DNA of 64,000 nt from Corynebacterium bovis DSM 20582 = CIP 54.80 (GCF_030408615.1 NZ_CP047187.1:1798001-1862000); one strand, 5' to 3'. Numbered from the stretch's first letter, positions 32,353 through 41,630 are shown. Made by a program: numbers and translations. The notes: generated from the letters alone by a model not told the origin.

Positions 32353-34602
32353 TCACGCCCGGTCGGGTGCTCCGGCGGCTCCGGCGGAGCCGGCTGGTCC
32401 GGCAGGTCCGGCGGAGCCGGCTGGTCCGGCAGGTCCCGCGGAGCCGGCTGGTCCGGCAGGTCCCGCGGGCCCGGATGGTCCGGGGCGCCCGGGCGGGGCG
32501 GTGTCGCCGGGGCCGTCCCGTCGACGTCGCGCCCGACGGCGTTCCACCGCCGGGTCGGGCACGGGGATCGCGGCGAGGAGTTCCCGGGTGTACTCGTGCC
32601 GGGGCGCGGTGAAGATCGTCCCGACGTCCCCCACCTCGACGAACTCGCCCTTGTACATGACGGCCACCCGGTCGGACAGGTGCCGCACGACGGAAAGGTC
32701 GTGGGAGACGAAGAGATAGGACAGCGACAGCCGCCGTCGGAGGTCGTCGAGCAGGTTGATGACGCCCGCCTGGATGGAGACGTCGAGCGCGGAGACGGGT
32801 TCGTCGAGAACGATGACCGACGGGTTCGTCGCGAGCGCCCGCGCGAGGCCGATGCGTTGCCGTTGTCCCCCGGAGAAGTGCCCGGGGAACCGGTCGATCT
32901 GGTGCGGTCCGAGGCCGACGAGACGCATGAGTTCCGCGACGCGGGCGTCGATGTCGCCGTCGTGTCCGAGGGCGCGGAGGGGTTCGGCGATGACCTCCCG
33001 CACCGTCATCCGCGGGTTGAGGGAGCTCATGGGGTCCTGGAAGACCATCTGGATGCCCCGCCGGGCGGCCCGGCGTTCGCTGCGCGTCATGGTGGCGGCG
33101 TCCCGGCCGTCGAGGCGGATCGTCGTCCCCGGGCCCGGGGTGAGGTCCATGATCTCGGTGAGGGTCGTGGTCTTGCCGGACCCGGACTCCCCGACGATGG
33201 CCAGGCACTCGCCTTCGCGGAGGTCGAAGCTCACGCCCTTCACCGCGTGGACCGTGCCGACCCGCCGCTTGATGACGGCGCCCTTGGTGAGGGGGAAGTC
33301 CTTCTTCAGGTCGCGGACCTCGAGGGTGACGCGGCGTTGCTCCCGGGGGATGCCGGCGAGGATGTCGTCCGGGCGCTCGGGGACGGGGTACAGCCGCCGG
33401 CCGTGGAGGAGCCCGCCGGTGATCTCCCCCGCCCGGACGCACGCCGCCAGGTGGGTCTCCCCGGCGGCCGCCGGCCCGACGGCCCCCGTCCCCGTCCCGG
33501 CCTCCGGGGCACCGGCTCCCACGTGACCGGCCGCGTCAGGCGCCCCGACGGCCGCGGTCCCGGCCGCCCTCGCCCCCGTCCCCGGGACACCGCCCGCGAC
33601 GTCCCGGAGCTCCGGCTCCGCCTGCCCGCACCGGTCGAGGGCGACCGGGCAGCGCGGCGCGAACTGGCACTGGTCCCGCAGGTCGATGAGGCGCGGCGGG
33701 GACCCGGAGATGGGCGTGAGCGGTTCGTCGGTGGCGACGTCGATGCGCGGCGTCGACCCCAGCAGTCCCACGGTGTACGGCATCCGGGGGTCGGCGAAGA
33801 TCGAGTCCACGTCGCCGCGTTCCACGGCCCGGCCGGCGTACATGACGAGCACCTCGTCGGCCATCCCGGCGACGACGCCCATGTCGTGCGTGATCATGAT
33901 CGTCGCGGCGCCGGTCTCCCGCTGGGCGGTGCGCAGGACGTCGAGGATCTGCGCCTGGATGGTGACGTCGAGCGCGGTCGTCGGCTCGTCTGCGATGATG
34001 ACCCGCGGCCGGTTCGCGATGGCGATCGCGATGACGACGCGCTGGCGCATCCCGCCGGAGAACTCGTGCGGGAAGGACCGGATCCGCAGCTGCGGGTCGG
34101 GGATGCCGACGAGATCGAGCAGCTCGACGGCCTCGGCCCGGGCGGCGGCGACGCTGACGTTGCGGTGAACGCGGATGGCCTCGATGATCTGGTCGCCGAC
34201 CGTGTACACGGGGGTGAGGGAGGACAGCGGGTCCTGGAAGATCATGCCGATGCCCGCGCCCCGGACGGCGGACATCGCGGCGTCGGACATGCCGACGAGC
34301 TCCTGACCGCCGAACCGGACCGACCCCTCCACCTTCGCGTAGTCCGGGAGCAGCCCCATGACGGCGAGGGAGGTCACGGACTTGCCGGAGCCGGACTCGC
34401 CGACGATGCCGAGGGTGCGGCCGGGGTGGAGGTCGAAGTCGACGCCGCGCACCGCGTGGACGACGCCCGCCTCCGAGGGGAAGCTCACCCGCAGGTCGCG
34501 GACGGACAGGACGGGCTCCCCGGTCGCCCCCGCGTCCCGGCGGGGGGTGTGCGCGCCGGTCGTCGCCGGCGCGTCGCGGTGGGGTGTGTGCGCGGTGGTC
34601 AT
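32353..34602 (-). CDS. Fused ABC transporter ATPase (OppD-OppF in one chain)
   Basis: 749 residues with two complete nucleotide-binding domains. First: Walker A GESGSGKS 68-75, signature SGGMRQ at 182-187, Walker B IIADEPTTALD at 202-212, then the OppD-type Cys cluster CQFAPRCPVALDRC at 312-325. An Ala/Gly-rich linker (about 335-390) joins the second: Walker A GESGSGKT 471-478, SGGQRQ at 577-582, VLDEPVSALD about 598-607. The C-terminus is a collagen-like GPAGPAGPAGSA repeat (about 709-742). ATG 34602 overlaps the oppC stop (ATGA). It energises the peptide transporter. Confidence 0.9.
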   Translation of the reverse strand: MTTAHTPHRDAPATTGAHTPRRDAGATGEPVLSVRDLRVSFPSEAGVVHAVRGVDFDLHPGRTLGIVGESGSGKSVTSLAVMGLLPDYAKVEGSVRFGGQELVGMSDAAMSAVRGAGIGMIFQDPLSSLTPVYTVGDQIIEAIRVHRNVSVAAARAEAVELLDLVGIPDPQLRIRSFPHEFSGGMRQRVVIAIAIANRPRVIIADEPTTALDVTIQAQILDVLRTAQRETGAATIMITHDMGVVAGMADEVLVMYAGRAVERGDVDSIFADPRMPYTVGLLGSTPRIDVATDEPLTPISGSPPRLIDLRDQCQFAPRCPVALDRCGQAEPELRDVAGGVPGTGARAAGTAAVGAPDAAGHVGAGAPEAGTGTGAVGPAAAGETHLAACVRAGEITGGLLHGRRLYPVPERPDDILAGIPREQRRVTLEVRDLKKDFPLTKGAVIKRRVGTVHAVKGVSFDLREGECLAIVGESGSGKTTTLTEIMDLTPGPGTTIRLDGRDAATMTRSERRAARRGIQMVFQDPMSSLNPRMTVREVIAEPLRALGHDGDIDARVAELMRLVGLGPHQIDRFPGHFSGGQRQRIGLARALATNPSVIVLDEPVSALDVSIQAGVINLLDDLRRRLSLSYLFVSHDLSVVRHLSDRVAVMYKGEFVEVGDVGTIFTAPRHEYTRELLAAIPVPDPAVERRRARRRRDGPGDTAPPGRPGPSGPAGPAGPAGSAGPAGPAGSAGPAGPAGSAGAAGAPDRA

Positions 34603-35729
34603 GCCGTGCCTCCTGAGCGTGAGTTCGGGTCGAGCGCGTCGCGCAGCCCGTCGGCGATGAACGCCATGGACACCGTGAGCAGGGTCAGGACCCCGGCGGG
34701 GACGTAGAACCGCCACGGGGCGGACTCCAGCGAGTCGGCCCCGCCGGAGAGCAGCGTGCCGAGGGAGACCTCGGGCAGGCGCACGCCGAGGCCGAGGAAG
34801 GACAGCCCCGTCTCCGCGCCCACGGCCGCGACGACGCCGAGGGTGAACTGGATGACCAGCAGGGACCCGATGTTCGGGATGATGTGCCGCACGACGGTCC
34901 GCGCCCGGGAGACCCCCATGTACGACGCCGCCCGCACGTAGTCGTTCTCCCGCACCGTGAGTGCGAGGGACCAGATCACCCGCGCGGGGTACATCCAGCC
35001 GAAGGCGACGAGCACGACGACGAGCAGCATCCAGTCCCCTCCCGACCCGCCGACGAGCAGCGCGATGAGCAGGAACGTCGGCACGGCCATGAGGAAGTGG
35101 ATGGCCGCGAGCACGATCTTCTCCACCGCCCCGCCGTAGAGGGCCGCGCCCGCGCCGATGACGGCGGAGAGCACCGACGTCGCGCCGGACACGGAGACGG
35201 CGATGATGAGCGACCGCCCGAGCCCGTGGGCCGTCTGGGCGAGGAGGTCGTTGCCGGCCTCGGTGGTGCCGAACCAGTGCTCGGACGACGGCGGGGCCGA
35301 GAGGTTGAGGAAGTCCGGGTCGTCGAAGGCCCAGTGGGTGAGGTTCTCCCCGGCGAGCGCGAAGGCGATGAGCCCGGCGAAGATGACGAGGCCGACGACG
35401 GCGGTCCGGTTCCGGAGGAAGCGCCGCAGGTAGAGCCGCCATCGGCCCGTTCCGCGCACCGGTTCGGTGGTGGCGTCCGTGGTCAGGTCCGTGGCGGTGG
35501 AGGTCGCGGGGTCCGCCGCGGGACCCGCCGCGGGGTCCGGCCCGGGTGGGTCGCCGTTCACGCCGGTCGCGGGACCTGCCGCGGGCGGGGCACCGTTCAC
35601 GCCGTTCGCGGGACCTGCCGCGGGTGGGGCGCCGTTCACGCCGGTCGCGGGGTCCGCCGCGGGTGGGGCGCCGTTCACGCCGGTCGCGGGGTCGGGGTGT
35701 CGGGGGGTGTGTGACCGTGTTCCGGACAT
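34599..35729 (-). CDS. oppC: Oligopeptide ABC transporter permease OppC
   Basis: 376 residues, six predicted helices. The first 60 residues are a four-fold repeat of PATGVNGAPPAA, absent from normal OppC proteins and matched by tandem DNA repeats. The membrane domain starts at about 103 (FLRNRTAVVGLVIFAGLIAFALAG). GTTEAGNDLLAQTAHGLGRSL is the family's second-helix entry, and the EAA loop for contact with the ATPase is YVRAASYMGVSRARTVVRHIIPN. The start abuts the oppB stop, and the end overlaps the oppDF start by 4 nt, so these genes are co-transcribed. Confidence 0.9.
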   Translation of the reverse strand: MSGTRSHTPRHPDPATGVNGAPPAADPATGVNGAPPAAGPANGVNGAPPAAGPATGVNGDPPGPDPAAGPAADPATSTATDLTTDATTEPVRGTGRWRLYLRRFLRNRTAVVGLVIFAGLIAFALAGENLTHWAFDDPDFLNLSAPPSSEHWFGTTEAGNDLLAQTAHGLGRSLIIAVSVSGATSVLSAVIGAGAALYGGAVEKIVLAAIHFLMAVPTFLLIALLVGGSGGDWMLLVVVLVAFGWMYPARVIWSLALTVRENDYVRAASYMGVSRARTVVRHIIPNIGSLLVIQFTLGVVAAVGAETGLSFLGLGVRLPEVSLGTLLSGGADSLESAPWRFYVPAGVLTLLTVSMAFIADGLRDALDPNSRSGGTA

Positions 35730-36712
35730 CTAGCTCACCCGCACTCTCGGGTCGAGGGCGACGACGACCAGATCAGCGAGCACCGCCGAGACCGCGACGG
35801 TCACGGCGCTGAAGGCGGCGACGGCGGTGGCCCCGTTGACGTCGTTCTGGCTGATCGTCTGGATGAAGTACTGGCCCATCCCGTTCCACGCGAAGATCTT
35901 CTCCGTCATCACCGCGCCGGTGAAGATCCCCGGGATAGAGAAGGCGACGGAGGTCGCGACGGGGATGATCGACGTGCGCAGCGCGTGGCGGCGGATCGCC
36001 GTGCCCCGGGTGAGCCCCTTGGCCCGGGCGGTGCGCACGTAATCCTCCGCGAGGGTGTCCAGCAGGAGTGTGCGTTGCATGAGGTGGTAGCCCGCGTAGG
36101 AGATGACCACGAGCGACACCGTCGGGAGCACGAGGTGTTGGCCGAGGTCGAGGAGCTTCGGGAGGAACCCGGTGACGTCCGGGGACGCGGCGCCGGTGAC
36201 GTAGAAGACCCGCGTCCCGGTGGCCTTGTTCACCCACAGTCCGAGGGCGACGACGGCGAGGGACGCGACGACGACGTGGATGTTCATCGTGATGATGGAC
36301 AGGCCCTGCCACACGCGGTCACCGGCGCGGTACTGCCGGGAGGCGGTGTACACGCCGACCGCGACGCCGATGATGACCGAGAGGACGGTCGCCACGAGCA
36401 GGAGCTGGGCGGAGGTCCACATCCGGTAGGAGATCTGGGCGTTGACCGGGTCCCCAGCGGCGAGGTCCCCCAGTCCCAGTGGAGGACGATCCCGGTGAGC
36501 CACCGCCACCAGCGGGTCAGCAGCGGCGTCGCCGGGTCGAGGTTGAGTGGGCCGAGCATCCGCGAGATCTGGTCCGCGGACAGGGGCGGGCGGCGTCCGA
36601 TGTAGTTCGACCGGGGGTCGAGGAACAGGGCCGCGAGAATGTACGCGAGGTTCGTCGCCAGGACGATGACGAGCAACCATCCGAGCGTTCTCCTGATGAT
36701 GTACCGAATCAT
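35730..36712 (-). pseudogene. oppB: Oligopeptide ABC transporter permease OppB, frameshifted
   Basis: First gene of the opp operon. ATG 36712 begins MIRYIIRRTLGWLLVIVLATN and the frame runs correctly to HWDWGTSPLG. The rest, DPVNAQISYRMWTSAQLLLVA through the EAA loop YVRTARAKGLTRGTAIRRHALR to DPRVRVS, continues in another frame. One added G in the G4 run at 36452-36455 (CCCC on the plus strand) restores a single protein of about 327 residues. Either the gene is broken, which would disable the transporter, or the base was lost in sequencing. The ribosome-binding site is weak; an AGGAGG lies about 30 nt before the start. Confidence 0.82.
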
Positions 36713-36796
36713 GGTCGACCGCCCACTGTCACCACCTCCTCGTGGCGACGGGCCCGTGCCCGCCGCGCCGTGTGCGCTGAAGGTAACACGCAGCTG

Positions 36797-36826
36797 ACAG
36801 CCGGATAGAATTTCAATGAAATACCC
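36797..36826 (-). promoter_or_regulatory. AT-rich dyad upstream of oppB
   Basis: ATTTCAATGAAAT (36810-36822) is a 13-bp palindrome in the only AT-rich tract before oppB, about 100 nt from its start. Candidate promoter or operator. Confidence 0.35.
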
Positions 36827-36963
36827 CCACACGCGCGCTAATTCACTCCCCTCCGGTCACCCCCGCGCCGCGTCGCCGCCGCTGCCGGGACCCGCCCACC
36901 GCACCTGCTCACCCGGCCGCCGCACCTGCTCACCCGCTCGCCGCGCCCGCTCACCCGGCCGCT

Positions 36964-37017
36964 GTGGCAACGTTTTTTGCCGGATTTCGGCCGAAAACGT
37001 GCACAAACCTTCGCCAC
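36964..37017. repeat. 54-nt palindromic element, family B copy 1
   Basis: Begins GTGGCAACGTTTTTTGCCGG and ends ACCTTCGCCAC. The inner TTTCGGCCGAAA is a perfect 12-bp palindrome. Same length and 3' half as family A. Confidence 0.85.
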
Positions 37018-37200
37018 ACCGCAGCCCACGGGCCGACACCGGACCCCCTCGCCCGCCACCTCACCCCACGCGCCACAGCCACCACACGCACTCCGGCACC
37101 CGCTCACCCGCTCGCCGCACCCACTCACCCGCACCCCGGCAGCCGCCCACCCGCTCGCCTCACCTCTCACGCGCTCGCCTCACCCACTCACCCGGCCGCT

Positions 37201-37253
37201 GTGGCAAAGTTTTTGCCGGATTTCGGCCGAAAACGTGCACAAACCTTTGCCAC
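37201..37253. repeat. 53-nt palindromic element, family B copy 2
   Basis: Begins GTGGCAAAG and ends CTTTGCCAC: both arms differ from copies 1 and 3 and the outer 9 bp are now perfectly complementary. One T shorter in the T-run. Confidence 0.85.
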
Positions 37254-37404
37254 ACCGCAGCCCACGGACCCGCACCGGGCCCCTTCGCCCGCCACCTCAC
37301 CCCACCCGCCACAGCCACCACGCACACCCCGGCGCCCCTCTCACCCGTACGCCACAACCGCCCATCCGACTCACCCACTCGCCGCACCCGCTCACCCGGC
37401 CGCT

Positions 37405-37458
37405 GTGGCAACGTTTTTTGCCGGATTTCGGCCGAAAACGTGCACAAACCTTCGCCAC
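37405..37458. repeat. 54-nt palindromic element, family B copy 3
   Basis: Identical to copy 1 over the whole element. Confidence 0.85.
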
Positions 37459-37812
37459 ACCGCAGCCCACGGGCCGGCACCAGGCTCCCCCTCCCGCCAC
37501 CGCATCCCACCCGCCCCACACGTCACACCCGCCACGCCCCAGCGAGCGCCCTCCCCCCGTGTCCGCGTCGCCCCGGGGACGTCACCGGACCCCGGTTCAC
37601 CCGCTGTCCCCGTCACCCCACGGACGACACGATCACGACATCTCCCCAGGTCATGAACCGCATTCCGGCGAACTGTGACGGCACGTTCTGCGAGACCCCG
37701 CCGACCGTGATTAGGCTCGGGCGTGCACGTTCGGCGTGCGCTCCACACGACGAATAATACGATTCGCGGAACCCACGTTTTATCGTCACCCATCGTCAAC
37801 GAAGGAGAGTTC

Positions 37813-38034
37813 ATGTCTGACAACGAGAACGCCAACGTCCACCAGACCTGGGACCAGGACCGCCAGCAGTGGAAGGTCCAGAGCGAGGGCGCCGAGCAGG
37901 CGGCCAGCTACCACGACACCGAGGAAGAGGCCCGCGAGGCCGCGCAGACGATCGCGCGTAACCGCGGCACCGACTGGATCAAGCACCGCCAGGAGGACAA
38001 CACCATCCAGGAGCGCCGCTCCTACAGCGAGTAG
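37813..38034 (+). CDS. DUF2188 domain small protein
   Basis: 73 residues, hydrophilic and acidic. VHQTWDQDRQQWKVQSEGAEQAASYHDTEEEAREAAQTIARNRG is the DUF2188 pattern (HV-x-W-x-V-x-x-GA-x-RA, then a helix EAx-x-xA), followed by a strand for DWIKHRQEDNTIQERRSY. The family is widespread and uncharacterised, often in stress-linked contexts. ATG 37813 has AAGGAGAG 4 nt upstream, which rules out the longer frame from 37723. A 14-bp perfect hairpin follows the stop. It stands alone in its orientation between array B and a tandem-repeat region. Confidence 0.85.
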   Translation: MSDNENANVHQTWDQDRQQWKVQSEGAEQAASYHDTEEEAREAAQTIARNRGTDWIKHRQEDNTIQERRSYSE

Positions 38035-38095
38035 GACGCGGGCCGGTCGAGCAATCAGGTCACCCGCCCACCCCCGAGGTGAGCGTTCGGTGACC

Positions 38096-38142
38096 GTCAC
38101 GGGCCGGGCTGTCCGATGTCGTCGGGCGGCCCGGCCCGTGAC
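38096..38142. terminator. 14-bp perfect hairpin after the DUF2188 gene
   Basis: GTCACGGGCCGGGC (38096-38109) and its exact complement (38129-38142) with a 19-nt loop, 62 nt past the stop. No U-run; GC-rich terminator type. Confidence 0.6.
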
Positions 38143-38575
38143 GTGTGTGCCACCCCACGCCCGGGACTCTGCACTACCCCGCCACGCACCACCACACACC
38201 CGGGCCGCGCACACCCCGGCCGCCGCACAGCCCCGCCACGCACCGCCACACACCCGGGCCGCGCACACACCGGCCGCCGCACAACCCCGCCACGCACCAC
38301 CACGCGCCCCGGCCACAGCACTACCCCGCCACGCACCACCACACACCCGGACCGCGCACACCCGGGCCACAACTCAGCCGGCCCACAGGTCGGGCCGGCC
38401 ACACCACCGCGCACACCCGGGCCAGAACCCGGCGCCGTCACAGGCGGGGGCTGCCGGCACCGCCGCCGGCCAACCAACAGAAAACGCCCCTAACTGCGGA
38501 AACGTCGGCGGCGGAGGGGTACGTCGTTCCCTGGGACAGCTTCTCCCCTACCTCACAGAAACCGCACAGACGGGA
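38143..38575. repeat. 54-bp tandem repeat and promoter spacer (no gene)
   Basis: CCCCGCCACGCACC-led units start at 38177, 38231, 38285 and 38324, giving two 54-bp periods and a 39-bp truncated one; degenerate copies continue to about 38420. From 38480 the sequence is less GC-rich and leads to the promoter of the secreted protein. Confidence 0.75.
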
Positions 38576-38581
38576 TACACT
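38576..38581 (+). promoter_or_regulatory. -10 box of secreted propeller-like protein gene
   Basis: TACACT, 8 nt before ATG 38590, without a ribosome-binding site; leaderless arrangement. Confidence 0.5.
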
Positions 38582-38589
38582 CACCGGTC

Positions 38590-40170
38590 ATGGACACCAG
38601 GACCAGTGACCTCCGCCCGCCCCAGCCCCTCCGGACCGGCGACCGCGCGCCGCGCGTGACCCGCCTGCGCCGCGCGACCCTCGCCACGATCGCCGCCGTC
38701 GGCGTCATGGCCGGCTCCGCCCCGCTCGCGGGGGCGCACGCCAACCCCGCCCCGGCACCCGTGCCCGCCGCCGGTGCCCCCGCCGCCGCCGATCCCGCCG
38801 GTGCCCCCGCCCCGGCCGATCCCGCCGGTGCCCCCGCCGGCAACCCCGCACCCGCCACCCCCGCGACCCCGCCCCTCGGCACCTCCCTCATGCACCGGGA
38901 CATGAACTCCTCGGACAGCGTCCCGTGGTCCGGCCCCGGCCAGGGCCAGGCGGTGAAGTGGTCGGTGCCCGGCGGCTCGTGCTCCACGGTCTTCCAGGGC
39001 ACGGACGGCATGCCCATCGGCCTGTGCACCCGCTACCTGGGCCGGAACCTCACGCCGATCACCCCGTCGGTGACGCTGTTCGACCCGGACACGGCCCAGC
39101 CCCTGACGACCCTCGAGCTGGAGAAGCACGGCCTGCTCGGCGGCGTGTACGGCTACCTGGACGAGCAGGGCCGCGTGGTCCTCGCCGAGGGGCACGACAT
39201 CCTCCGCATCGGCCACCACAAGGACGCCGACGGCTGGAAGCTGACCGTCGACGAGCGCACGCCGCTCGGTGACATCGGCACGGACGCCTCGCTCGCGGGT
39301 CTCGTCCCGGACGGCGCGGGCCGCACGTGGTTCGCCACGGAGGACGCGGTGGTCGGCTCGGTCGAGGGGTCGGGCCCGGACGCGACGGTCCGCACGCGGC
39401 GCGTCGGCACGGAGCCGGACGAGAAGATCGCCAACGGCCTCACCCCGCGGCCCAACGGCGTGAGTGTCCTCACGACGCACCGGCTCTACGAGGTCGGGGC
39501 GGACGCGGACGGCACCCCGGCGGTGCGCTGGCAGCGGGACTACGACCGCGGGTCGGCGCGCAAGCCGGGCCAGCTGTCCTGGGGGTCCGGCTCGACGCCG
39601 ACGTTCTTCGGTCCGGACGACTCGCGCGTCGCGATCGTCGACAACGCGGACGGCCGGCCGAACCTCATGGTCATGGACGCGGCGACGGGCGAGGACGTGT
39701 GCACCATGCCCGCGTTCGAGACCTCCGGGCAGGGCACGGAGAACTCCGTCATCGCCCACGGCGACAGCCTGTGGGTGCCGTCCACCTACGGTTTCGCCTA
39801 CCCGCCGATGGCCGTCGACGGCCCGGCGTCGCCCGCGAGCGCCCCGTTCACCGGCGGCCTGACGAAGATCGACCTGGTCCGGGACGCCTCGGGCGAGCAC
39901 TGCGTGCGGCAGTGGGAGAAGCCGGAGGCGCGGCTGTCCACCCTGCCGATGATGACGACGGAGGACAACCGGATCTGGTCGTTCACCACGGATCCGGGTC
40001 GGTCGGAGGTCAGTCTCCTGGGGCTCGACGCCGCGACCGGCGAGGAGGTCGTCCGCCGGCCCGTCGGCCGTCTGCCGTTCGACGAGCCGATGGAGCTGAC
40101 GGGCATGATCGCGCCGAACGGTGACATGTGGCAGGCCACCGCGACGCGGATGGTGAAGATCGAGAAGTAG
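38590..40170 (+). CDS. Secreted beta-propeller-like protein, unknown function
   Basis: 526 residues. The signal peptide runs from a basic N-terminus RVTRLRRATLATIAAVGVMAGSAPLAGAHA (cleavage near 50). An Ala/Pro linker with tandem ADPAGAPA repeats (about 51-95) follows, then a beta-rich domain to the end in which blade-like words recur: VTLFDPDTAQPLTTLE, LMVMDAATGEDVC, VSLLGLDAATGEEVVRR, LWVPSTYGFAYPP, RIWSFTTDPG and DMWQATATRMVKIEK. This is the usual look of PQQ/YVTN-type propellers, but no catalytic motif is recognised. Four Cys residues could form disulfides outside the cell. A surface or cell-envelope role is likely. Confidence 0.72.
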   Translation: MDTRTSDLRPPQPLRTGDRAPRVTRLRRATLATIAAVGVMAGSAPLAGAHANPAPAPVPAAGAPAAADPAGAPAPADPAGAPAGNPAPATPATPPLGTSLMHRDMNSSDSVPWSGPGQGQAVKWSVPGGSCSTVFQGTDGMPIGLCTRYLGRNLTPITPSVTLFDPDTAQPLTTLELEKHGLLGGVYGYLDEQGRVVLAEGHDILRIGHHKDADGWKLTVDERTPLGDIGTDASLAGLVPDGAGRTWFATEDAVVGSVEGSGPDATVRTRRVGTEPDEKIANGLTPRPNGVSVLTTHRLYEVGADADGTPAVRWQRDYDRGSARKPGQLSWGSGSTPTFFGPDDSRVAIVDNADGRPNLMVMDAATGEDVCTMPAFETSGQGTENSVIAHGDSLWVPSTYGFAYPPMAVDGPASPASAPFTGGLTKIDLVRDASGEHCVRQWEKPEARLSTLPMMTTEDNRIWSFTTDPGRSEVSLLGLDAATGEEVVRRPVGRLPFDEPMELTGMIAPNGDMWQATATRMVKIEK

Positions 40171-40195
40171 GGGTCCGGGGGCTGCCGGCGGGTCC

Positions 40196-40345
40196 GCGCC
40201 GGTCAGCGCAGGCCGCGCCGGGGATCAACGCGGGCCGCGCCGGGGATCAGCGCCCCCTCCCCCCGCGCCGGTCAGCGCCCCCTCCCCCGGCGCCGGTCAG
40301 CGCCCCCTCCCCCGGCGCCGGTCAGCGCGGGCAGGTGAACTCGGC
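40196..40345. repeat. 25-bp tandem repeat spanning a stop codon
   Basis: CGCCGGTCAGCGCCCCCTCC plus CCCGG repeats at 40266-40290 and 40291-40315; the next copy (from 40316) runs into the lipoprotein gene and contains its stop (TCA 40322-40324). Diverged GGGGATCAACGCGGGCCGCG units precede. Confidence 0.8.
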
Positions 40346-40993
40346 GCGGAGTTCGGTGGTCCGCGCGTGGTCCTTGTCGTCGGTGACCTGGGAGGTCACG
40401 GTCCAGCGGTCGCCGTCGTTCTCGACGGTCGCCTGCGCGCGCTGCGCATCCTCCGCCTCCCACTCCTCGGTGGGGGTCTCCAGGGACAGGTCGTCGAGGC
40501 GGTTCTCGCCGTCGGCGACGATCTCCACGTTGAGGCCGTCGCGCCCGTCGGGCCGGTCGACGTCCAGTTCCAGCTGGTCGCGCCCGTCGTCGTGGCCCCA
40601 TTCGCAGCGGGCGGAGTCGGTCGCGAGGGACACGGGCTGCCCGCCGAGGACGACGGAGTTGAGGGTCGCGGAGCCCTTCGCCCCGGCCGCTGCACTGGTC
40701 TGGGAGGGGGACGACGACGCCTGCGTCTCCACGACCGTCTGCGTCACGGTGACGGGGGCGCTGTTCCCGGCGGCGTCGGAGCCGCCGGTGCCGTTGGATC
40801 CGGTGGAGTCGTTGCACGCCGCGAGGGCGGCCGCCGAGCCGAGGGCGAGGACCGCCGCGCCGAGCCGGCGCGTGCGGGTGCCGCGGCGGCGACCGGCGGC
40901 GTGGCCCGTCCGGGCCGTGTCGGCGGCGCCGGCGCCCGTCGCCGGACCGTGGTCAGCGGTGATTCCCGTGGTGGTCGTGTGGGTCGATCCCAT
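40322..40993 (-). CDS. LpqH-like lipoprotein
   Basis: 223 residues. A long basic N-region (RRRGTRTRRL) leads into AAVLALGSAAALAAC, giving the lipidated Cys60. The mature part is a Ser/Thr linker, then SATLNSVVLGGQPVSLATDSARCEW, a central strand set, and NDGDRWTVTSQVTDDKDH with ELRAEFTCPR. The layout, with one Cys early and one at the last strand, resembles mycobacterial LpqH (19-kDa antigen) family lipoproteins, exported to the envelope and of unclear function. ATG 40993 has AGGAGG about 7 nt upstream. Confidence 0.78.
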   Translation of the reverse strand: MGSTHTTTTGITADHGPATGAGAADTARTGHAAGRRRGTRTRRLGAAVLALGSAAALAACNDSTGSNGTGGSDAAGNSAPVTVTQTVVETQASSSPSQTSAAAGAKGSATLNSVVLGGQPVSLATDSARCEWGHDDGRDQLELDVDRPDGRDGLNVEIVADGENRLDDLSLETPTEEWEAEDAQRAQATVENDGDRWTVTSQVTDDKDHARTTELRAEFTCPR

Positions 40994-41225
40994 GGTGTTC
41001 CTCCTCATATTCGGACGTGAGGACACCGAGTTTACGGAGAGTTCACCCGCCCCGCCGCCCCCGCTGCCACCCACATTCCGTACCACTCCCCGCCCCGCTG
41101 TCCCCGCCGGCAGCCCGCACCCCTGTCCGCCGCGCCACCCCGCCGGCGCCCGCAGGACTAACCCCTTACCGTCTCGCCACCTCGCCGGCGCCCACATTGC
41201 GTACCACTGTCCGACGGGGCTGCAG

Positions 41226-41630
41226 CTACACGGTGTCGCCGACGGCCGGGGCTGAGGCGGCGCGTTCCTCGTCGCCGGGAGAGTACCGGCACAGCTGATC
41301 GATCCGGTCGAGACTGAGGAAGAACGCGACCAGCCCAGTGATTACCAGACCCACCGCGGCCTCGACATACGCCCCCTGCAGAAGGAGTGCACCGAGGTAG
41401 ACCACCGCGATGAAACCGTAGGCACGCGGCAGGAACGAGGACGGCTTCAACAGGTGCCCCCTGACACCCCAGATGAGGCCGAAGGCACCGACCAGGTACA
41501 GGAGCGCTGACGCCCACAGACGCCAGCCCTCCATCTCGATCGACGTGTGCACCGCTTTGTTGACGAGTACCACCAGGAAAACCACCCCAAGTGCGGCGTT
41601 CCACTTCCGGTAGGTCGGCCAGTTCTTCAT
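41226..41630 (-). CDS. Small four-helix membrane protein, unknown function
   Basis: 134 residues: basic start MKNWPTYRKW, helices at about 11-28, 38-56, 69-88 and 91-106, and a hydrophilic tail. No family recognised. AAAGGAAC precedes the ATG by a few nt. Its GC content is lower than that of the lipoprotein gene to its left, marking the start of the compositional shift that peaks at 42772-44470. Confidence 0.7.
   Translation of the reverse strand: MKNWPTYRKWNAALGVVFLVVLVNKAVHTSIEMEGWRLWASALLYLVGAFGLIWGVRGHLLKPSSFLPRAYGFIAVVYLGALLLQGAYVEAAVGLVITGLVAFFLSLDRIDQLCRYSPGDEERAASAPAVGDTV

Larger units (their letters stand above)
36713..37812. repeat. Intergenic array B between divergent oppB and DUF2188 genes (no gene)
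   Basis: 1.1 kb. The left 120 bp is the oppB leader. 36860-37560 is GC-rich filler with recurring CCGCTCACCCGGCCGC and CACACCGCAGCCCAC words around three 53-54-nt palindromic elements. The right part (37620-37812) is AT-richer and should hold the DUF2188 promoter (TAATAC near 37757). Open frames here merely follow the repeats. Confidence 0.75.

Noticed and set aside
36964..37656. Coding sequence through array B
   Set aside because: Frames are kept open by GC-rich repeats; copy B2 has a 1-nt deletion that breaks the frame, and no ribosome-binding site or family match exists.
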